A stretch of DNA of 16,994 nucleotides from an uncultured Bacilli bacterium (GTDB lineage: Bacteria > Bacillota_I > Bacilli_A > RF39 > UBA660). The DNA lies in NCBI GenBank assembly GCA_944359735.1, contig CALVTA010000022.1, positions 1 to 16,994 on the forward strand. The letters are read 5' to 3'. Every line of letters starts with the position of its first letter. Position 1 is the first letter of the stretch. The position numbers and the translations under genes were made by a program. The notes under the pieces were generated by a model. The model saw only the letters and a list, made by a program, of their open reading frames with translations, did no database searches and was not told the origin of the DNA. Shown piece after piece: positions 13,601 to 16,994 of this stretch.

Positions 13601-15773
13601 GATAATAGGTAATTTTAAAAAGACAATTTATAGAAATAGCACTAACAATTACTTGATAGGTTTATTTAAAATAAAAGAAACTAGTTCTGATTTAGATAAA
13701 TTTATTAATAAAACTATTACAATTACAGGTTATTTGCCTGATCTAAATGAAATAGACACATATAACCTAGATGGTAATATGACTACTCATCAGAAATATG
13801 GAGAGCAATTTAGTGTTATTAATTTTGAACGTGTTATGCCTAAACAAACCGATTCTATTGTTAGTGTTTTATCAAGTGATATGTTTAAAGGTATAGGTAA
13901 GAAAACAGCAGAAGCTATAGTTAATATGTTTCATGAGGATACTTTTGATATTATCTTAAACAATCCTAACAATCTCTTGCTAGTTAAAGGTGTTAGCGAA
14001 AAACAAGTAAGGGTATTGCATGAATCTTTAAAAAACTATCAAGGTAGTTATGAAGTAATATTAAATTTATCTAAATTAGGCTTTTCTACAAGAGATAGTT
14101 TAAAAATATATAGTAAATTTAAAGATATGAGTTTTAACTATTTAAATGAAGATATCTATAAAGCTTATTATGAAATAGATGATATTTACTTTAAGACATG
14201 TGATTATATATTTTTAAAAAATAACAATGATAAATTAGACGTAAAGAGACTAAGAGCCGTAATTGTTTATATATTAAAAGAACTTACTAATATAAGTGGT
14301 AATACATATTTTTATTTGGATGAAATTAGACCTTACTTTATAAGAGTAATAGGTGTAGAAATAAATGATGATTTACTATTAGAAGCCATTAATAATTTAA
14401 TAACTCTTGAGTTAATTATTGTTAAAGAAAATAAAATTTATTTAAAAGAATATTATGATGCTGAAATATTTATTGCAAGACGTTTAAGACTACTTGCTCA
14501 TGAAAAAGAAGAAACATTAAAAAATTATAAAAAAGCTCTAGAAGAAATAGAATATAAAAATCATATTACTTATAATGAAGAACAAAAAATGGCAATTAAA
14601 GAAGCTTTAACTAGTAAATGTTTAGTTATAACAGGTGGACCTGGTACTGGTAAAACTACTATTATTAAAGGAATTATCGATTTATATCAAGTGCTTAATA
14701 ACTATAAAACTAAAGATTTGGAAGAAAACTTAGTCTTACTTGCTCCAACAGGCCGTGCTAGTAAAAGAATGAGTGAGGTTACTAGTTTAACTGCTTCAAC
14801 TATTCATAGATTTTTAAAATGGAATAAAGATACTAATAGATTTCAAATTAATGAGTATAATAAAAGTAAAGTTAGTTTTGTCATAATAGATGAATCTAGT
14901 ATGCTAGATACACTTCTTTTATCCAGTTTATTAAAAGGTTTATCAACTAATACTAAACTTATCTTTGTAGGAGATGCAAATCAGCTGCCAAGTGTAGGAG
15001 CAGGAAATGTCTTATATGATATCTTAAACAGTGAAGAGTTAAAAGTAATTAAGTTAAAAAATTTATATAGGCAGGGAAAAGATTCTAATATTATAACTTT
15101 TGCTCATAATATTAATGAAGGTATATTAAATAAAGATATTTTCAATAAAGGAGAAGATTTAAAATTCATAAAATGTCAAGATAATAAAGTTTTAGAAAAA
15201 ATTAAAGAAGAGGTAAAAAATATAAAAGATTCTAATTATCAAGTACTTGCTCCGCAATATAAGACTATTAATGGTATTGATAATATTAATATTACTTTAC
15301 AAGAATTATTGAATCCTAAAGAATCTACAAAAAAAGAACTCTCTATTAATGGAGTTATCTATAGAGAAAATGATAAAGTTATAGAACTATCTAATATGCC
15401 TGATGAATATGTCTTTAATGGAGATATAGGAGTAATAGAAAAAATTAAACTTAATCCTAAAAAAGAAATATATATCGATTTTGATGATAATTTAATCAAA
15501 TATACACCTACAATGTTTAATAAATTTTCTCATGCCTATGCTATATCTATTCATAAAAGTCAAGGAAGTGAATTTAAAACAGTAATTATGCCTATAGTTA
15601 AAACTTATCATAAAATGTTATATAGAAAATTAATTTATACAGGGGTAACTAGAAGTAAAGAAAAATTAATATTAATTGGGGATATGAAAGCTTTAGAAAT
15701 GGCAATAAATAACAATAATGAACAAAAAAGAAGAACATCTTTGGATTATTATTTAAAAAATGGTATAATTTAG
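13593..15773 (+). CDS. recD2: RecD2-type 5'-3' DNA helicase
   Basis: A superfamily 1B helicase of the RecD2 (YrrC) type, found in bacteria without a RecBCD complex and implicated in DNA repair and replication stress. The 726-residue protein has an N-terminal OB-like domain (1-85), helix-hairpin-helix motifs including 'GIGKKTAEAI' (about 100-109), a motor domain with Walker A 'GGPGTGKTT' (348-356), Walker B 'VIIDESS' (430-436), the glutamine-containing 'GDANQLPSVGAGNVL' (460-474), and the C-terminal 'HAYAISIHKSQGSEF' and 'YTGVTRSKEKLILIGD' motifs. Length and order match the family. An in-frame TTG at 13590 is possible, but AGGAG at 13582-13586 is six bases from the ATG at 13593, so I use that. 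Its 3' end carries a promoter for the next small gene. Confidence 0.95.
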   Translation: MSKIIGNFKKTIYRNSTNNYLIGLFKIKETSSDLDKFINKTITITGYLPDLNEIDTYNLDGNMTTHQKYGEQFSVINFERVMPKQTDSIVSVLSSDMFKGIGKKTAEAIVNMFHEDTFDIILNNPNNLLLVKGVSEKQVRVLHESLKNYQGSYEVILNLSKLGFSTRDSLKIYSKFKDMSFNYLNEDIYKAYYEIDDIYFKTCDYIFLKNNNDKLDVKRLRAVIVYILKELTNISGNTYFYLDEIRPYFIRVIGVEINDDLLLEAINNLITLELIIVKENKIYLKEYYDAEIFIARRLRLLAHEKEETLKNYKKALEEIEYKNHITYNEEQKMAIKEALTSKCLVITGGPGTGKTTIIKGIIDLYQVLNNYKTKDLEENLVLLAPTGRASKRMSEVTSLTASTIHRFLKWNKDTNRFQINEYNKSKVSFVIIDESSMLDTLLLSSLLKGLSTNTKLIFVGDANQLPSVGAGNVLYDILNSEELKVIKLKNLYRQGKDSNIITFAHNINEGILNKDIFNKGEDLKFIKCQDNKVLEKIKEEVKNIKDSNYQVLAPQYKTINGIDNINITLQELLNPKESTKKELSINGVIYRENDKVIELSNMPDEYVFNGDIGVIEKIKLNPKKEIYIDFDDNLIKYTPTMFNKFSHAYAISIHKSQGSEFKTVIMPIVKTYHKMLYRKLIYTGVTRSKEKLILIGDMKALEMAINNNNEQKRRTSLDYYLKNGII
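15741..15769 (+). promoter_or_regulatory. Extended -10 promoter inside the 3' end of recD2
   Basis: TTGGAT (15741-15746), a 17-base spacer, and TATAAT (15764-15769) preceded by TGG, the same TGGTATAAT as the pilC promoter. The expected transcription start near 15776 is almost exactly the beginning of the hairpin at 15774-15822. Confidence 0.6.
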
Positions 15774-15822
15774 TTTTCTTTATCCATAATACTTGTAGGA
15801 GGCGTATTTATGGATAAGAAAA
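15774..15822 (+). promoter_or_regulatory. 5' mRNA hairpin with SD in the loop and AUG in the stem
   Basis: The core is TTATCCATAA (15780-15789) paired with TTATGGATAA (15808-15817), perfect over 10 bases. Outside it TTTTC (15774-15778) pairs with GAAAA (15818-15822) past one bulged T; inside it TAC (15790-15792) pairs with GTA (15804-15806) past one bulged T. The 11-base loop (15793-15803) holds the whole AGGAGG. The AUG at 15810-15812 is in the stem. The hairpin starts right after the recD2 stop codon. Confidence 0.75.
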
Positions 15823-15965
15823 AAATGATGATAACAGCAGGTATCATGGCTGGGATTGGTTACGGAATGTATAAATATTTCAAAAACAATCCTGCAAAGC
15901 TAAATATGATGAAACAAAAGATGAAAAATGCTGTTAATACTTTTGAAGATGAGATGATAGCGTAA
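15810..15965 (+). CDS. Small membrane-type protein, YrzQ/DUF3918-like
   Basis: A 51-residue protein: a lysine start (MDKKK), a glycine- and methionine-rich hydrophobic helix (about 6-20, 'MMITAGIMAGIGYGMY'), then 'KYFKNNPAKLNMMKQKMKNA' and an acidic end. It is probably a single-pass inner-membrane protein with a basic cytoplasmic helix. AGGAGG at 15797-15802, seven bases before the ATG, and a terminator at its end show it is a true gene. Bacillus genomes carry small YrzQ-type proteins near recD2 (yrrC); the similar size, helix pattern and position suggest the same family, but I cannot confirm this. The function is unknown. It has its own promoter and an mRNA hairpin over its start codon, and its stop codon lies in the terminator loop. 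Confidence 0.75.
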   Translation: MDKKKMMITAGIMAGIGYGMYKYFKNNPAKLNMMKQKMKNAVNTFEDEMIA

Positions 15966-15980
15966 AGTTATCATCTTTTT
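15953..15980 (+). terminator. Intrinsic terminator after the 51-codon gene
   Basis: GATGATAGC (15953-15961) pairs with GTTATCATC (15967-15975) over nine pairs with one G-U; the loop is GTAAA and five T follow. The stop codon of the small gene (15963-15965) lies in the loop. Confidence 0.88.
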
Positions 15981-16087
15981 GATTGTTAATATAAAAATAT
16001 TGTGATAAAATTAATATAAGGGTATGGATTTCTAAATAAGTTATTCATAACAATTGGTAAGTGTCAGGTTTAAATAATTTACTTTAT

Positions 16088-16117
16088 TTGTGTAGTTTTA
16101 ATTAGGGTTATATAACC
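16088..16117 (+). promoter_or_regulatory. Palindrome and possible promoter before the surface protein gene
   Basis: GGTTATATAACC (16106-16117) is a perfect 12-base palindrome 23 bases before the GTG start. It contains TATAAC (16111-16116), which with TTGTGT (16088-16093) at a 17-base spacing makes a weak promoter. If correct, a regulator binding the palindrome would cover the -10 box. Apart from the terminator, the 160-base stretch 15981-16140 shows only this and a short GTTATTCATAAC dyad (16040-16051). Confidence 0.35.
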
Positions 16118-16140
16118 AAATAAAAAAGGTGTTGATTAAA

Positions 16141-16994
16141 GTGAAACAGACTAATAAAATCAAAAAAACAAATAATAAAAATAGACTCAATTATAATTAT
16201 AAAGAAGTAGCTTTAACAAAGATGGCCAAAAGGCAGTTAGTAGCAACTTTATTATCAATACTGGGAGTAACAATAGTGTCTTTAGGAAGTGCTTATGCTT
16301 TCTTTACTTCAATATCAAAATCAGCAGATTATAATGTTATTAAAGTAGGAACATTAAATATAGATTTTGGTGAAGAAAGTAGTAATACTATAAATCTAAG
16401 TGGACAATATCCAATGAGTGATGAAGAAGGTTTAAAATTAACGCCATACACTTTCACAATAGAAAACACAGGAACACTACCAGCTGATTATGAAATATTT
16501 ATTCAAGATGATACTGATATGATAGAACAAGATAATTGTGCTAATAATCAATTAAATAAAGACTACATAAAATATAAATTAAATGAAGGTGAACCTCTTG
16601 TATTGTCAACTATAGCAGGAAATGATTATAAAATAGCATCAGGTTCTCTAGAAGTAGGACAAAAAGAAACTTATACATTATATGTATGGATAAAAGAAGG
16701 TTCAGGAAATGACGTTTTAAATAAACATTATCATGGTAAATTAGTTATAAATGGAGCGAGTAAAACAGAAGCAGCTACCGATACCTTACTAGCTAAAGTA
16801 AACTCTGAAGATTTAGATTATGATTCAGCGACAAGTGAGCAACAGAAAGAAATGTGGACATTCTCACATCCAGCAACAGAACAAACAGAAGCCTTAACAG
16901 ATTATAGATATATAGGGAAAGATCCAAATAATTATGTAACATTTAATGATGAAACATGGAGAATAATAGGAGTATTTACAGTAGATGATGGAAT
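16141..16994 (+). CDS. Secreted surface protein with SipW/TasA-type signal peptide (partial, 3' end outside window)
   Basis: An open frame from GTG at 16141 to the window edge, 284 residues plus two bases. AAAGGTG at 16125-16131 is nine bases ahead of the GTG. The N-terminus has a long basic Asn/Lys-rich stretch (1-31) and a hydrophobic segment (33-53) ending 'LGSAYAFFTS', the pattern recognised in TasA/CalY-like proteins cut by the SipW signal peptidase. A TasA-like beta-domain follows (about 60-210: 'VIKVGTLNIDFGEE', 'TPYTFTIENTGTLPADYEIFI', 'KETYTLYVWIKEG', 'YHGKLVINGAS'). After a linker, 'YVTFNDETWRIIGVFTVDDG' begins a second region of a kind I associate with large cell-surface proteins of gut Firmicutes. 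Likely a cell-surface or matrix protein; the full length and anchor are unknown. Confidence 0.85.
   Translation, partial: MKQTNKIKKTNNKNRLNYNYKEVALTKMAKRQLVATLLSILGVTIVSLGSAYAFFTSISKSADYNVIKVGTLNIDFGEESSNTINLSGQYPMSDEEGLKLTPYTFTIENTGTLPADYEIFIQDDTDMIEQDNCANNQLNKDYIKYKLNEGEPLVLSTIAGNDYKIASGSLEVGQKETYTLYVWIKEGSGNDVLNKHYHGKLVINGASKTEAATDTLLAKVNSEDLDYDSATSEQQKEMWTFSHPATEQTEALTDYRYIGKDPNNYVTFNDETWRIIGVFTVDDG

Noticed and set aside
16037..16046. TAAGTTATTC shared with 11665-11674 near the large palindrome
   Set aside because: A 10-base match in AT-rich DNA without the second half of the dyad is likely chance.

Overview
The window is about 17 kb of AT-rich, densely coded DNA from the Bacilli side of the Firmicutes. 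The evidence is Gram-positive AGGAGG-type ribosome binding sites, a T-box riboswitch, RecD2 instead of RecBCD-type RecD, a class B penicillin-binding protein, small genes resembling Bacillus YqfT, YqfQ and YrzQ, and a SipW/TasA-type signal peptide. TGG is the only tryptophan codon seen, so the code looks standard, but none of the 13 complete genes ends in TGA (9 TAA, 4 TAG). An uncultured gut-type Bacilli lineage would fit; this is inference and no marker here fixes the taxon.

Layout. 1-410: a small minus-strand gene (DUF2624/YqfT-like) divergent from a cell-wall block. 411-3400: a class B PBP followed by a membrane-anchored protein with a polysaccharide-deacetylase fold but no catalytic residues. 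3511-4509: a stand-alone Mrr-type restriction endonuclease. 4533-8867: a promoter, a threonine-type T-box leader (specifier ACU), then rnr (RNase R) overlapping thrS (threonyl-tRNA synthetase without a TGS domain). 8866-8917: a terminator shared with a convergent minus-strand YqfQ-like gene. 9251-11545: an extended -10 promoter, then the type IV pilus/type II secretion platform protein PilC and prepilin peptidase PilD. 11546-11711: a regulatory intergenic region with two inverted repeats. 11712-15773: an SGNH-fold protein lacking its nucleophilic serine, mtaB, and recD2, tightly packed. 15741-15980: a 51-codon gene with its own promoter, a 5' hairpin that traps its AUG, and a terminator. 16141 to the end: the N-terminus of a secreted surface protein that runs out of the window.

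How it fits together. Most of the window is housekeeping: wall synthesis, RNA decay, tRNA charging, tRNA modification (MtaB acts on threonylcarbamoyl-A37) and DNA repair. Two genes are exported-surface or pilus assembly functions. The unusual points are regulatory or degenerate: RNase R placed under tRNA-Thr control, two enzyme folds that appear to have lost catalysis (the deacetylase-like protein and the SGNH protein), a probable AUU start codon, and a 5' mRNA hairpin that shows the Shine-Dalgarno in its loop and buries the start codon in its stem. No mobile element, CRISPR array, tRNA or rRNA was seen.
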